Positions 34,609 through 35,072 of a stretch of DNA of 35,072 nucleotides are shown in pieces. This DNA is from Gammaproteobacteria bacterium (GTDB lineage Bacteria; Pseudomonadota; Gammaproteobacteria; Steroidobacterales; Steroidobacteraceae): the NCBI GenBank assembly GCA_020846815.1, contig JADLDF010000334.1, forward strand, positions 1-35,072, written 5' to 3'. Below the pieces are notes generated by a model. That model saw only the letters and a list, made by a program, of their open reading frames with translations. It ran no database searches and was not told the DNA's origin. The position numbers and the translations under genes are program-made. The stretch's first letter is position 1, and every line of letters starts with the position of its first letter.

Positions 34609-35072
<464 letters not shown>

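Overview
The window is chromosomal DNA from a GC-rich gammaproteobacterium. Evidence for this is a Vfr/Clp-like CRP, DjlA, PurC, a split PurE/PurK, the PmbA-DarP neighbour pair, and a YhdP/Nit/TldD/RNase G set that in many gammaproteobacteria forms one cluster (rng-yhdP-tldD). The exact genus cannot be read from the sequence; a Xanthomonadales/Nevskiales-like lineage is a guess.

Layout. 1-17692 is a dense housekeeping region. In order it holds a 5'-truncated CRP-family regulator; djlA-rpe (minus strand, 4-base overlap); purC; a tyrosine phosphatase; a YihY/BrkB membrane protein; pmbA and darP, divergent; purE-purK (4-base overlap); an ExeA-type ATPase fused to an FHA domain; and then yhdP-nit-tldD on the minus strand. 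The 3' part of rng (RNase G) appears only at 34609-35072, also on the minus strand.

The 17 kb between rng and yhdP (about 17702-34608) looks like an accessory island inserted into the ancestral rng-yhdP-nit-tldD cluster. Both edges carry a similar 22-base sequence in the same orientation that resembles an IS1380-type end. The yhdP side also holds an internally deleted IS1380-family transposase, a frameshifted IS630-family transposase and a tRNA-Gly(CCC).

The island is catabolic. On the minus strand, seven tightly packed genes (24550 down to 19109) encode E1 alpha, E1 beta, a free-standing lipoyl domain, a free-standing E2 acyltransferase, an AcoX-like NAD-kinase-fold protein, a Lin0512-family protein and an HSL-type esterase. 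On the plus strand are an ACAD10/11-like acyl-CoA dehydrogenase, a TetR regulator, an MDR oxidoreductase, a TonB-dependent receptor, an ACAD10/11-like APH-fold kinase, a beta-lactamase-fold hydrolase, a SnoaL-like protein and a Zn alcohol dehydrogenase. A near-identical palindrome, ATGAGT-N3-ACTCAT, lies in the divergent E1alpha/acyl-CoA dehydrogenase promoter region and again over the -10 of a TTGACA promoter upstream of tetR. This suggests one TetR regulon.

Working model (inference): an outer-membrane receptor imports an ester-type or hydroxylated compound. Hydrolases and dehydrogenases convert it to a 2-oxo acid or acyloin, and the split E1/E2 complex makes an acyl-CoA without a CoA ligase. 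The kinase/ACAD pair then removes a 4-hydroxyl group through a phosphorylated acyl-CoA, as in levulinate and 4-hydroxy-acid catabolism. The substrate is unknown.
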